Source of the DNA: Corylus avellana
Lineage: Eukaryota > Streptophyta > Magnoliopsida > Fagales > Betulaceae
Reading direction: 5' to 3'
Length of the DNA: 64,000 nt
Assembly: GCF_901000735.1 (NCBI RefSeq)
Contig: NC_081548.1
Location: 4,588,001-4,652,000 of the forward strand
The notes below the pieces were generated by a model. That model worked only from the letters and a program-made list of their open reading frames with translations, searched no databases and was not told the DNA's origin. Both the position numbers and the translations under genes were made by a program. This document shows, piece after piece, positions 46,801-56,999 of this stretch. Numbering within the stretch: the first letter of the stretch is position 1; each line of letters starts with the position of its first letter.

Positions 46801-47367
46801 AAAGGGGATTTTATTTGGTTTCATATTCTGCCTGGTCTGAAATGTAGAAGTCCTGAATGGCTTCATACCTGCCTAGATAGTTTGGAGGTTTTGCCTTTTT
46901 CCTAATAAAATCCCTGATTAAACCTGATGGATGTTATCCACAATTAATGCAATATCTTTGTATTATCTGTTTTTATGTAAATGTTATGTTTCTACATTAA
47001 GTTTGTTGAGTTGTACTCATTGTACTTGTAATTTCTCTATTGACTTGAGCTTGTACATGTGAACATGCAGTTCCCTGTTGGTCGAATTCACCGTCTCCTC
47101 AAGTCAAGGGTGATGGCCCATGGAAGAGTTGGTGCAACAGCTGCTGTGTACTCTGCTGCCATATTGGAATACCTGACTGCAGAAGTATTGGAGCTGGCCG
47201 GTAATGCAAGCAAAGATCTGAAGGTTAAGCGCATAACACCTCGGCATCTGCAGCTCGCCATTCGTGGTGATGAAGAACTAGACACGCTCATCAAAGGAAC
47301 GATAGCCGGTGGTGGTGTGATTCCTCACATTCACAAGTCGCTCATCAACAAGTCTGCCAAGGATTGA
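40868..47367 (+). CDS. H2A.Z: Histone H2A variant H2A.Z
   Basis: Two coding exons, 40868-40969 and 47071-47367, encode 132 residues. Exon 1 gives [20 protein letters not shown] ... TRSSRAGLQ; exon 2 gives [20 protein letters not shown] ... [20 protein letters not shown] ... ending INKSAKD. The histone fold, the acidic-patch segment and the H2A.Z docking region ([20 protein letters not shown]) are intact. It lacks the SQEF tail of H2A.X, and the sequence is closest to Arabidopsis HTA9/HTA11-type H2A.Z. H2A.Z pairs with H2B in nucleosomes placed by SWR1 and marks +1 nucleosomes and responsive genes. The single intron (40970-47070, 6.1 kb) is very long for a histone gene because two miniature LTR retrotransposons and foldbacks have inserted. 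The start is chosen from the conserved N-terminus; a longer in-frame reading from 40853 is possible but unlike the family. RVMAHG has Met where most plant H2A.Z have Thr. Confidence 0.95.
42999..45125 (+). mobile_element. Miniature LTR retrotransposon X (TRIM/short LARD) in H2A.Z intron
   Basis: The LTRs are 42999-43543 and 44572-45125, each TGATG...CATCA, about 550 bp, with a CT-rich 3' half. A primer-binding site TGGTATCAGAGCC (initiator tRNA-Met type) follows at 43548-43560, four bases after the first LTR. A purine-rich AAAGGAGAA precedes the second LTR. The 1-kb interior has no gag or pol; it carries poly-pyrimidine and a GGTGGC palindromic insertion (44166-44260). LTR divergence is visible, including TGATGCGG versus TGATGTGG starts. 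No clear 5-bp target duplication. Confidence 0.8.
45128..46496 (-). mobile_element. Miniature LTR retrotransposon Y, same family, opposite orientation
   Basis: On the minus strand, the 5' LTR is 46496-46203, followed by the primer-binding site TGGCATCAGAGCC (46198-46186). The interior shares GGCCGTTTGTTGTGTGGTT and AATTGACGCTTCC with element X. The 3' LTR lies at about 45530-45128. The 5' LTR is shorter (294 bp) because the CT-rich half is missing. It lies two bases from element X, so the two LTRs form a tail-to-tail inverted repeat of hundreds of bases. There is no coding capacity. Confidence 0.75.
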
Positions 47368-49389
47368 GACTATATCCATATATTGGTAGGATGAGCTTTT
47401 GCTGTGTACATTTTGTGATATCGTGATAATTGATAATTTTTATTGGTTGATGTTGGGCCTTTTTCAGGGTTTCCGATTGTTGGCCCCCCTTCTGCAGTAA
47501 TTACACTTTGTAGGTTTTGGGGACATTTCGCAATGCTTGTGTTATAATACTGCAGTCCGAATGAATATATCATTTTTTTTTAGGTATGTTACATTTTGTG
47601 ATATGGTGATCTTTAGTTTTTGGGTTTTTAATTTTTATGATTAGATCCTTAGATTATTTTTTTTTTTCCCTGATTTCAAATAGCTCTCTCCGTCAATTTA
47701 ATGTTTAATCAATTAATTAATATCAAAGAGGCATTGGGGAAAGGGGTAGGAACGAACATAGAAAAATTGAAAAACTAAGACGAATAACTAAAAAACTAAT
47801 TTACAAATACTGCTGGAGATGCTCTTAGTTCTTAGAGATGTTTTCACCTTCAGAGAGAAAAAGTACATTAGGCCTTTCTTGACTAAGAGGAAAAATAACA
47901 CTAAATATTTTATAATGCTGCAAATATCAAAGATTCATAATGCCGCAGAAAAGTAAAGTGGCATGTTTTATAATGTTTTTTAAAAAATGTTTTCTATTTT
48001 AGGTTTTGAAAAGGTGAAAATTGAGAAGTGTTTTTTATGGGGTCACATTTGAAAAAGTGTTTTTTTGTGAGACCACAGAAAAATTCATTTGATAAATTGG
48101 AAAGTGTTTTTGTATTAATGTTTTCAAAAAAACCATGCTATCAAGTCTCAAGGTGAGGGCAAGTGGTTTTCAGCCACTTTTCTTCGACTCAAACGACGTC
48201 TTTGGCCTTCTCAATATGCTTTGGCCTTCTTCTATGCTTGTTTCTTTGAGTTTGTGTTGGTGGATTTTGGTGCAACTTTTGTTTTATTGCTAAATTTGGT
48301 TGAATTGGCATTTATGAGTGAGGTTGGTTTTATGGTTTTTGATGTGGAATGATTTCAATTTATGCTTTTGACCCTAAAGATTGATTGTTTGTTCCTGTTT
48401 GAGAAAAATGGTGAATATTATGAGTTAATGGAGATTTTGCAATGTGAAATGTAGTTTTGCATTGGTATTTGTCCCTAATCTTTTGTCAAAACAAAAATAC
48501 TCAAATTGGGACCCTTTCCGATTTCGAGCCAAACTCGACCAAGGCAAGGTCTTTGCGAGCACAATTCAAATGGGACTTCAAAACTAGGCTCGAGTTTGAG
48601 ACGAGTTCAAACCTATATATGTCACATTTGAGTTGAATCCAAACCGGCAATACTCGGCTCGGCTTAACTACAACCCTATTTATACACATCAACGGTTTTA
48701 AGGAATTTTTTTTTGCAAAGAGTTGCGAACGAAGTAAAAAGAGGAAAACCCTTTTGGTTTTCAATAGGGGGTGGCATTGTGAACTTTTTGAGGGATAATG
48801 CAAAGGAAATGTGTCTTTGCTTGATGTTATTTACTCTTAAAGCAGTCCCTTCAGTTCCTAAAACTTCTAGTGAATTTTATACAAGTAATGTTCTTATTGA
48901 ATCAGCAAGTTCCCATTACTACTTTTCAAAATCCTTTAAAAGGCTCCAAAAAAATTGGAGTCCAAGAACAAATTATTTTAAAGGTAAAGTCACAACAGAG
49001 GATTTTTTTTCATGTTGTGGCTGATGTGTCCAAATTTTAAGTTTTGGGTTGACATGTTAATGACATGGCATATCCAACACTACATGTGATTGATGTAACC
49101 TAATGAGGGGATAGTTTGGAAATGTGTCTTCTTTTTATTAGACATGATGTGGCCTAATGGTCACTTGTCACTAATTTCTGTTAAAAGGTTAACATAGGGG
49201 GGATAAATGGAGTTATTAATATCCGGGTAAATCTTAAGAAGTGACTTTATTGATAACTTTTAAACTTTAAAGAACAATTTAATAAAACGTAAAACCTCGA
49301 AGACCATGGGGAAATTTTTTTTCCTTATTTTAATCGTAGTAAAAAAAAAAATAGAACTGAGTTATTCCCTTGTAGACATGGCGTCTTTC

Positions 49390-49640
49390 TTGTAAATGCA
49401 AAAGCGCAATTTCAAAAGGCAACTAATGAAAATGTGATTTTAAAAAATGTAATTAAAACGTTTAGTAAAATCAAATTCAGCCTTTAAAATTGCAATTTGA
49501 CCTTTAATCGTGTTTTAAAAAATGCACTCATTTACCTATAATTTAAAAATGTAAATTTTTCCACGTTTTCAAGCCATCATTTTTTTTCAATCGCATTCCA
49601 AAACTATATACTTTTTTGCGATTAGTTTTTATCAGATTTG
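49390..49640. mobile_element. Remnant of the AAATCGCATTTT-type TIR family
   Basis: The phrases AAAAGCGCAATTTCAAAAG, AAAATTGCAATTTGACC and CGTGTTTTAAAAAATGCAC match the arms at 1600, 27300 and 55800. The ends are not clear. Confidence 0.4.
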
Positions 49641-50314
49641 GCATTTGTTATTATGTTGCAAGCTTTCATTATCGCAAGATAATACCAACGACCTATTTAT
49701 CACTTGGAGACTCACACGAATAAGATGGATGACAATGACATTTACATGTTTGTTTTGTTTTTTTCAAGCCCTTTTCCTTTGGTAGGTTCCGATGCCATTT
49801 CTAAGATGCCTGAGAATGCAGGGAGAAAAGAAACCAGGAAATTCATGATCCGACGGAAACAAGGGTAACTGAGTCCCATGAAGTGTCAAAATTGGCCTAA
49901 GGTTATTCATCCAAACAAAAACCAAAACAAAACAAAACAAAATTGGCCTAGGTTACATATAGGGGTGGCAATTCGTGTTTGCATGTCGAGTTCGGGTCAT
50001 ATCAAGACATGGATATAAGACCATATAGGTTAAATCTAACTTGACCTATCTCAACCATAACCTTTTAATTTTGCATAGGATTCGTATAGGACTCACAGGC
50101 AGGGATGGAATGAGGGAGGCCAGTATAGGCCAAAAAATAAAATTGGGCCATACCCACAATTGTTTTGGCCTCATCCACTAAATTTTTTGGCCCTACTGCT
50201 CCTACCCAAAAAAATCTTTTGGGCCATACCCATTAAAACTCAAAAGCGGATTACTCATTCTCAAATCTTTTGGCCCTGTACCTATTAAAAATTGTAGTAA
50301 CCCTACTTTTGGCC

Positions 50315-50468
50315 CTAACCCATTAAGGTGGTTACCCATAAAGTTTATCTTTCTTGAACATTTTGCTGTACATCTTGTACCTTTCTAACCCTAACCCATT
50401 AAGGTGGTTACCCATAAAGTTTATCTTTCTTGAACATTTTGCTGTACATCTTGTACCTTTCTAACCCT
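50315..50468. repeat. Tandem duplication, 76-bp unit, two near-identical copies
   Basis: CCTAACCCATTAAGGTGG ... CTTGTACCTTTCTAA occurs twice, with CATTAAGG at 50321 and 50397. The copies are essentially identical, so this is recent. Confidence 0.95.
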
Positions 50469-50828
50469 AAACAAGTACAAGTCCACCATCAAGAACCTTA
50501 AAATTTGAAATTTAGAGCTTACTTTTCTATGCTGATTTAATTTTCCAAATGAAAAATAATTGAAAATGCACAATTTGCAACAAAGAAAAGGTGCAAGATA
50601 ATTTGTTTTTATCTTAATATACCATAAGATAATTTGTTTTAATCTTAAACACGGCTTGAACTCACAATGTTCTTGTCTCATAGTTATTGCTTCTTCTTCA
50701 TGTGAATTTCAATCTAGGTGTTTAATTAATTTATTTATTTCTTCTAATTTATGCCTTAGTGTACAACTAACCACTTTGGGAATTTCCTTGACCCATTGAA
50801 CCACCACCTTAGATTGTATAGGCATGAA

Positions 50829-50868
<40 letters not shown>

Positions 50869-50919
50869 TTATGCCTCATTTCCAACACCAGCCAATTTTT
50901 TTTTTTCTTTTTTTTTTTT

Positions 50920-51190
50920 CTGCTTATGCCTGGTCCTTACCTAATATACTTTCTCGTAAGCAGTTCCTGTCACTTGGTTTTGTAAAAAATTGATAGTCAA
51001 TATGCTCCATGTGGTTCAAGTCGACAAGATTGTTATATATATATATATATATATTCTTTTTTTTCTTTTTTTTTTCTAAGCTTATGCCTTGGCCCCAACC
51101 TAATATACTTTCTGGCTTTGTCTCCGTTCGCTGGTTTTGTAAAAAATTGATAGTCATTATGTCGCATGTAGGGTTCAAGTCGTATCAAGA
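50920..51190. repeat. Direct duplication, period about 157 bp
   Basis: GCTTATGCCTGG/TTGG..., CCTAATATACTTTCT and TTTTGTAAAAAATTGATAGTCA recur at a constant 157-base spacing, separated by a (TA)n and poly-T stretch. The two copies have diverged at several sites. Confidence 0.85.
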
Positions 51191-51833
51191 CATAGGTATA
51201 ATACTATATATGTCAACCATAATCCGACCCATTTAATTAAACAGGTTAGACTCACTAACTCTAACCCTCCAATTTCGTGTTGGGCTTGTATTGAGTTTAA
51301 GGGTCGTATAAAAAATTGTCAGTCCTAATTGCATATTAGAAGCGTTAAATGTATAGACAAGTGAGGATCATGATAGCAATTTCCCAGTACTCATGGTCAA
51401 TGTCACAGATAAAACTTGGATAATAATATGAAGCTACATTGCCTTCTATAGTGATTATCCCAGTTTACATCATATGAAACAAACAACCTCCTCCTAGCCT
51501 TCTCCTATCTCCAAACAAGTAGGGGATGAAATAGGCAGAAAGTCAAAAATCAAAACCCCAGTTTCTGACTAAATTGACCTCCATCTGGTATCACACAGCA
51601 AACCATAACTAGCATCCTTAATATCAAACCAAACAGCAACAGTTACCAGCAACCACATGGAGCTAAACCTAAAGAAAGATTTAGTAAAGCTACAGCATTT
51701 GTACAATCTTTCCACCAAAAAACATCATATCCCAGATCCCCAGGGAAAGAAATAACAAGGTTTTACCACTCAAAGAGCAAAGGACCCATCATCACCAACA
51801 TACTACCACCACAAAGGATGCAACAACTTGAAA

Positions 51834-53372
51834 TCAGATGGCTGAGACCTTAGGAACATTCACTGGAAATTGGTCGATCTCATCCATCCATGGGTTCTTC
51901 TCCTTCGCCGGATTTATAGTCCGTAGCGCCTTCCAAACTGCACTGTTACATTTGAACCCAGACCCAAATGCTATCTGCCACATTCTGTCTCCCTTCTTCA
52001 TCCTCCCCTTGGCTTCTGTATAAGCCAATTCATACCAAAGAGAGCTGCTGGAGGTGTTGCCAAAACGGTGAAGCGTCATCCTTGAAGGTTCCATATGCCA
52101 ATCCGAAAGCTTCAGGTTCTTCTCCAATTCATCCAGCACAGCTCTTCCTCCGGCATGAATGCAGAAATGCTCAAAAGCCAGTTTAAAATCTGGGATATAA
52201 GGCGTCAACTTCATCTTGAAAAGTTTCCTCCCAACCAATGTGGCAAAGAAGAGCAATTGTTCAGACATTGGCAACACAAGAGGACCCAATGTGGTGATGT
52301 TAGTCTTCAAAGCATCTCCAGCAACTGCCATCAGATCCTTGGACAAAGAAACTCCAATCTTCCCAGTGGAATCCTCTTGCTGAGTAACGCAAGAGAAGCA
52401 CTTATCATCCGCACCTTTGTGGGTTCGAACCGTATGAACCAATCGATACTTGGATCGACGTCGGTCAGACCACTTGTTCGAAAGCAAAATTGCAGCCCCT
52501 CCCATTCTAAACAAGCAATTTGAAACAAGCATCGATCTCTCATTCCCAAAATACCAATTCAAGGTGATGTTTTCCATGCTAATCACCAAAGCATATGAAT
52601 TGGGTTGAACTTGAAGAAGATCTTTAGCAAGATCAATCGAGATCAAACCAGCACTACAACCCATCCCACCCAGGTTATAGCTAACAATATTCCCTCGAAG
52701 CTTGTAATGGTTAATAACCATAGCAGCCAGCGATGGTGTCGGATTAAACAAGCTACAATTCACAATCAAAATCCCAATATCTTTTGGTTTCAAATGTGTT
52801 TTCTCAAAAAGCTGATCAAGGGCACCAAACATTACCATCTGAGCTTCTTTCCTTGCCTCCTCCATCGATGGATTTGGAGGAACCCTCAACACTGCTTCAG
52901 GAAGATATGTTGACTCCCCAAGACCTGACCTCTCCAGAATTTTCCTTTGGAACTCAAGGTTTTCCTCCTTGAATGTCCCCGTTGACTGGGACCGGTCCAT
53001 GAATATCAGCCTCGTGCATTTCCGGGCATCCTCCGGCTTATAGCATGAGAAATCGACAAGGTAAACCGAGCGGGGACGAGTAAGGAAATAAAGGGTTGAT
53101 AGGAAGACTAGGAGAGTTGAGCATACAATCACGTATATGAGATTGAACCGCAGATGGTCCCAAAGGTCATAGAGACCTTGGAGTGAAAATGTAGAGAGTT
53201 GTGCAGCCATTACAACAACAAGAGGCGATAAAAACAAGTACATTCCATGAGTTATGAGGCAGTGGTAGCCAAGTTTCACATATTTCAGCTTCACAGATTG
53301 TTTGAAATCAGGGAGCTTTCTCGAACAAGAGGAAGATGGAATCAACGGCTTGTTTGGATTGGATTCAAACAT
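51834..53372 (-). CDS. KCS11-like: 3-ketoacyl-CoA synthase (KCS11/KCS4-like), fatty acid elongase
   Basis: A single intronless coding exon of 512 residues. It condenses malonyl-CoA with long-chain acyl-CoA, the rate-setting step of very-long-chain fatty acid elongation in the ER, feeding waxes, suberin and sphingolipids. Two N-terminal hydrophobic segments (about residues 43-60 and 78-97) anchor it. The FAE1/type III condensing domain follows with the catalytic triad Cys239 ([18 protein letters not shown]), His406 ([12 protein letters not shown]) and Asn439 ([16 protein letters not shown]), spaced as in FAE1 (C223, H391, N424). [20 protein letters not shown] and the C-terminal [20 protein letters not shown] place it with the KCS4/KCS11/KCS17 clade. 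Length and start ([14 protein letters not shown]) match the family. No frameshift or missing motif. Its minus-strand leader appears to contain an intron (see upstream). Confidence 0.97.
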   Translation of the reverse strand: MFESNPNKPLIPSSSCSRKLPDFKQSVKLKYVKLGYHCLITHGMYLFLSPLVVVMAAQLSTFSLQGLYDLWDHLRFNLIYVIVCSTLLVFLSTLYFLTRPRSVYLVDFSCYKPEDARKCTRLIFMDRSQSTGTFKEENLEFQRKILERSGLGESTYLPEAVLRVPPNPSMEEARKEAQMVMFGALDQLFEKTHLKPKDIGILIVNCSLFNPTPSLAAMVINHYKLRGNIVSYNLGGMGCSAGLISIDLAKDLLQVQPNSYALVISMENITLNWYFGNERSMLVSNCLFRMGGAAILLSNKWSDRRRSKYRLVHTVRTHKGADDKCFSCVTQQEDSTGKIGVSLSKDLMAVAGDALKTNITTLGPLVLPMSEQLLFFATLVGRKLFKMKLTPYIPDFKLAFEHFCIHAGGRAVLDELEKNLKLSDWHMEPSRMTLHRFGNTSSSSLWYELAYTEAKGRMKKGDRMWQIAFGSGFKCNSAVWKALRTINPAKEKNPWMDEIDQFPVNVPKVSAI

Positions 53373-53409
53373 TTTTTGTTTAAGATTTTGAATTTGAAAA
53401 TAAAGACAG

Positions 53410-54127
53410 GCCTTCCCAGTGATCCAAATTGAACAGTGAAGGAAAAGAGCATGAACTCCTTTTCCTTTGGAGCAAAAATTCTATGAATTTGTTATCACAG
53501 AAAGCGCATTGGCTTAGAAAATCGAAATGTATGATCTGGGTAATTAGTTAAATAACCTTTAGGTTGTTGGGTTGGATTGGATTTTCTCAGAATTCTAGCA
53601 AGACACAATTTAAATGTATATGGAATTGGATTTTTCTCGGATTTCAGAGTCTGATATCAAAATGGCAACTTTTATAACATAGAATCAGAAAATGAAACCC
53701 AAACATCCCTGCCAAAAAGAAGAAAAAGTTAGAGTAAAAGAAGCATATATCAGCAGCAGAAAAAGAACCACCAAAAAGACAAACTTTTAAATATATTTAT
53801 GAAAAGTTTGCATCCCACATTTTCTAGATGAGAGATCTAAGTAAAGTTTCTCAAACGTAAAGTTACCAAAAAGAATTTCAAAAAAAAGAAAGAAAAAAAT
53901 AATAATAATACCACTGCAGAAGAGTCGAAGAGAGATTCTTCAAGCAAAGCAAGAGAACCAGACACCAGTTGAGAATGGAATATGAGGCCCAGATGAAAAA
54001 ACAACCTTACCTTAAATGGAGCATTTGAACAAGAGGTGTTCTTGTTTGTGCCTGAGAAACCAATGCCACAGAGAGAGAGAGGTGCAGAGTGGAGAAACTT
54101 GAAATTGTGTTATGGAGTTTGTGTGTG
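53410..54127 (-). promoter_or_regulatory. Probable 5' UTR with intron of the KCS gene
   Basis: Reading minus, a leader from about 54127 ends at 54011 with ATTTAAG|GTAAGG, a good donor. T/C-rich sequence follows until just upstream of the ATG, where CTGGGAAG|GCC at about 53412 is one candidate acceptor. A 5' UTR intron before an intronless coding exon would fit this gene type, but the acceptor is uncertain. Confidence 0.4.
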
Positions 54128-54154
54128 CTGTGGCGTCCGGTGGAGAACTATGAA

Positions 54155-54161
54155 ATTTATA
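54155..54161 (-). promoter_or_regulatory. TATA box of the KCS gene
   Basis: TATAAAT (minus strand, in TGTGTATAAATTTCAT) lies about 30 bases before the inferred leader start and 145 before the donor GTAAGG. Confidence 0.5.
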
Positions 54162-54269
54162 CACAACTCTGCTTGCAAATGCGTTGTCTCCGGTGAACTT
54201 GGTGCGGTTGGTACTCTGCTTGTAATTTGTTGAGAAAAACAAAACAAACAAAAAACAAAAAGGCAATTA

Positions 54270-56600
54270 AGGATTTTATATTCTCTTTAATTTGAATTGA
54301 GAGAATATAAAACATGAAATGAAATGCTCCTAAAGTGTGTTAGTTGGTAGTTCTCCTCAAGAAATTATTTGCCCCCACCAATTATGATAAATTTGTATGA
54401 ATGTGTTGGGTTATAACAAACATTTTTTCATAATACAATGAAGCCAAACAATTCTCAGTAGTTTTGGTTACATTTTGCATAAATTGAAACGAGACCAAAA
54501 CATCCTCAGAATTTATATTGTAGTAAGAGAGATAGACTCGAATTTTAAAGCTACTGAAGGTCATGAACAAATAAAAAAATAATAATAATAATAATAATAA
54601 AAGAGAATATTTTGTGCTATAATACTGTAAAACTGGTCTACAGTGGACTCTTTATAGTATTATAACAGTAGTTTTAATGTTTGTTTAGTAATGATATGTT
54701 TCAAAAAAAAAAAAAAGGTTTGTTTAGTAATAAACATGTAATTTCTCGATTAATAATAATTAACTACAAGTCTAACCGGTATTAAAATACGACCATCAAA
54801 TTGTAACAGACACTTAATCTTGATAGTTAGGTAATTTGACTATTATATCTTAACTGACACTTAATCTCAATCGTTGAATTAAAATTAAAATTAATGATTA
54901 TTTAATTATAACCGTTAGATTCTAATTGTTAGTATGAGTTCGGTGCTTCACACCCAATTAGAGCATACACACAAGTAGATAGACTCAATTATTGTTTGCT
55001 TTAATGCAATAGTTGGTGTAAGTTAGAATTTATAAATGCCAACTTAACTTTTTATTTTTTTTCATGTAAAACTCTCTTCTTTTGAGGCTCATTAAAAGCT
55101 TTCATTTAAAACATTTCCAAACCATAAGCAAGTATATATAATAAATTGATTTTGAAAATATCTTAACAATAAGTAATGTCCATTCTCGTAAATATATTAT
55201 AAAAATATTTATTAATATTTCTTCAAATATTGTAGGTGTTAACTTTGTTTTCAAGAGTATGCCAACTCACCAATACTTAATGATACTAGTAAAAAGAAAA
55301 CATTGAATTTAGATAAATGCTAAGGGTCAATAAGTTTTTTATATTTAACTCATATTCTCTTACAAATTTAATAGATCAACCATTAGATTTATAAGGTCTA
55401 CCATTGACTTATGTAGGGTCTACATAAGTTTACAAATATGATTGATTTGTAAGATAAGATGGATCAAATATGAAAAACTTATTGACCCTTAACATTTCTC
55501 TAAAATTTATGATTTTGATGAAATTTCAAGATTGTGTATATATATTGCCACATCATTAAGTACAACCAAACAAAATATGAATCATTAAAAAACAATTTTT
55601 AAGAAAAATAGAGAGGGCATGGAAAAAGAGTTTGTTCGATAGGTGAGAAGGACATGAAATAATGCTATTTTTCACACTAGATTTTTATATCAGCTTCATC
55701 CCAGTTAATGTAATGTATTTTAAGTGGTTCACACTTTTTTTTAGTGTGTTTAAGATTGTGAATTCGTAGACAAAATGTACGATTTTAAACTAATTCGGAA
55801 AAAATGAGCCATTTGAAATTGCATTTTTTTAAAAATTCCAATTTGAAAACACATATTTCAAAAAGCAGGTAAGGGTGCGCTTTTTTGAAAACGCACAATT
55901 TTAAAGGTTAAACTTCAATTTTAAAATTTAAATTGTAATTTTACTAAACACTTAACTGTGTCTTTAAAAATTATGTTTTTAAATCGCTAATTTTAAAACA
56001 ATGATAAGTAGCAACTGTATTCCATATAACTTGAGAGTAATTCTCATTAAATGCTGAGTGCCAAATTCAAATTTCTGGAAGTACGTCAAAGTATCAGTAG
56101 CATTGATAGGCCAACTCATGATGGACAGATAACTGTATAACTACAGATATTATTATGTAGCACCACTACATTTATTATGCAGTGAGTGATGAGTCGCAAT
56201 TTTGCACCATACCATTAATAGCATCCATATATTTTTTTTTAAGAATCAGGCTATAATATTTTTATCAAAAACGCTAAGGATTAATATTTTTTTCATATTT
56301 TGTTCATCTCATTTTATAAATTAACTATTAGATTTGTGGATTTATATCACATAAGTCAATAGTGAACTTCACAAATTTAATAGTTGATCTATTGAATTTA
56401 TAGGAGAATATAAACCAAATATGAAGAACTTATTGACCCCTAATATTTTCCTATTTTGATTTTACTATTATTTTATTCGATCGGATGTAGCTGCTTCAAT
56501 TAGTTATTGGTTTATCCTTTATTAAAAGGGTAATACTATTATATACACACACCATTTGACACCAATATTTTATTATTATCTCTTATGCTAACGTGACAGT
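54270..56600. other. Intergenic, AT-rich, no gene
   Basis: It contains ATA microsatellites (54571-54600) and a TIR-family remnant with GCGCTTTTTTGAAAACGC arms (55790-56010). No coding evidence. Confidence 0.5.
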
Positions 56601-56609
56601 GTCAATTTA

Positions 56610-56938
56610 TTCTTCAATTAACTCTTTGTAGTATCAAAATGAATATGAAAGTTCCTGAGATATGCCAAAAAAATAATTTACTTCCTACAGTCAAATTATG
56701 CTTACTAACTTAACAAAATCTGTTAGTACGACACCGATTTAAATAAGACACATATCACAATTTTATTAACTTTGATATGTCACACTATTAGAATCTGTTA
56801 AGTGAACAAAATTTGACTGTAGAAAGTAAATTGTTTTTCTAGCATACTCCAGGAACTTCTGAGTTGATTTTGATACTACATGGGGCTAATTGCAAATCAA
56901 GTAAACTACATGAACCAATTTTGCAATTTTTTCAAAAA
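56610..56938. mobile_element. Foldback family F2, full copy
   Basis: The left arm CAATTAACTCTTTGTAGTAT ... GCCAAAAAAATAATTTACTTCC and the right arm GTAAATTGTTTTTCTAGCATA ... TACATGGGGCTAATTGC pair. The family motif AAATTTGACTGTAGAAAG is present. Confidence 0.65.
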
Positions 56939-56999
56939 AACACAATTAAGCTAATTGACATTACCACATTAGTAGCATTTAATAATAACAGTTGGGGTG

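Larger units (their letters stand above)
47368..51830. other. Intergenic between H2A.Z and KCS: repeats only
   Basis: After the H2A.Z 3' UTR, this region holds a GCTGGAGATGCTC-type MITE end (47806-47826), an AAATGCAATTT-rich TIR element remnant (49390-49640), GGGCCATACCC repeats (50110-50330) and tandem duplications. No gene recognised. Confidence 0.5.

Noticed and set aside
46522..46866. 114-codon minus-strand open frame in the H2A.Z intron
   Set aside because: No family resemblance and no splice or promoter support.
48713..49024. 103-codon plus-strand open frame
   Set aside because: No recognisable domain, no promoter or splice context; composition like the surrounding DNA.
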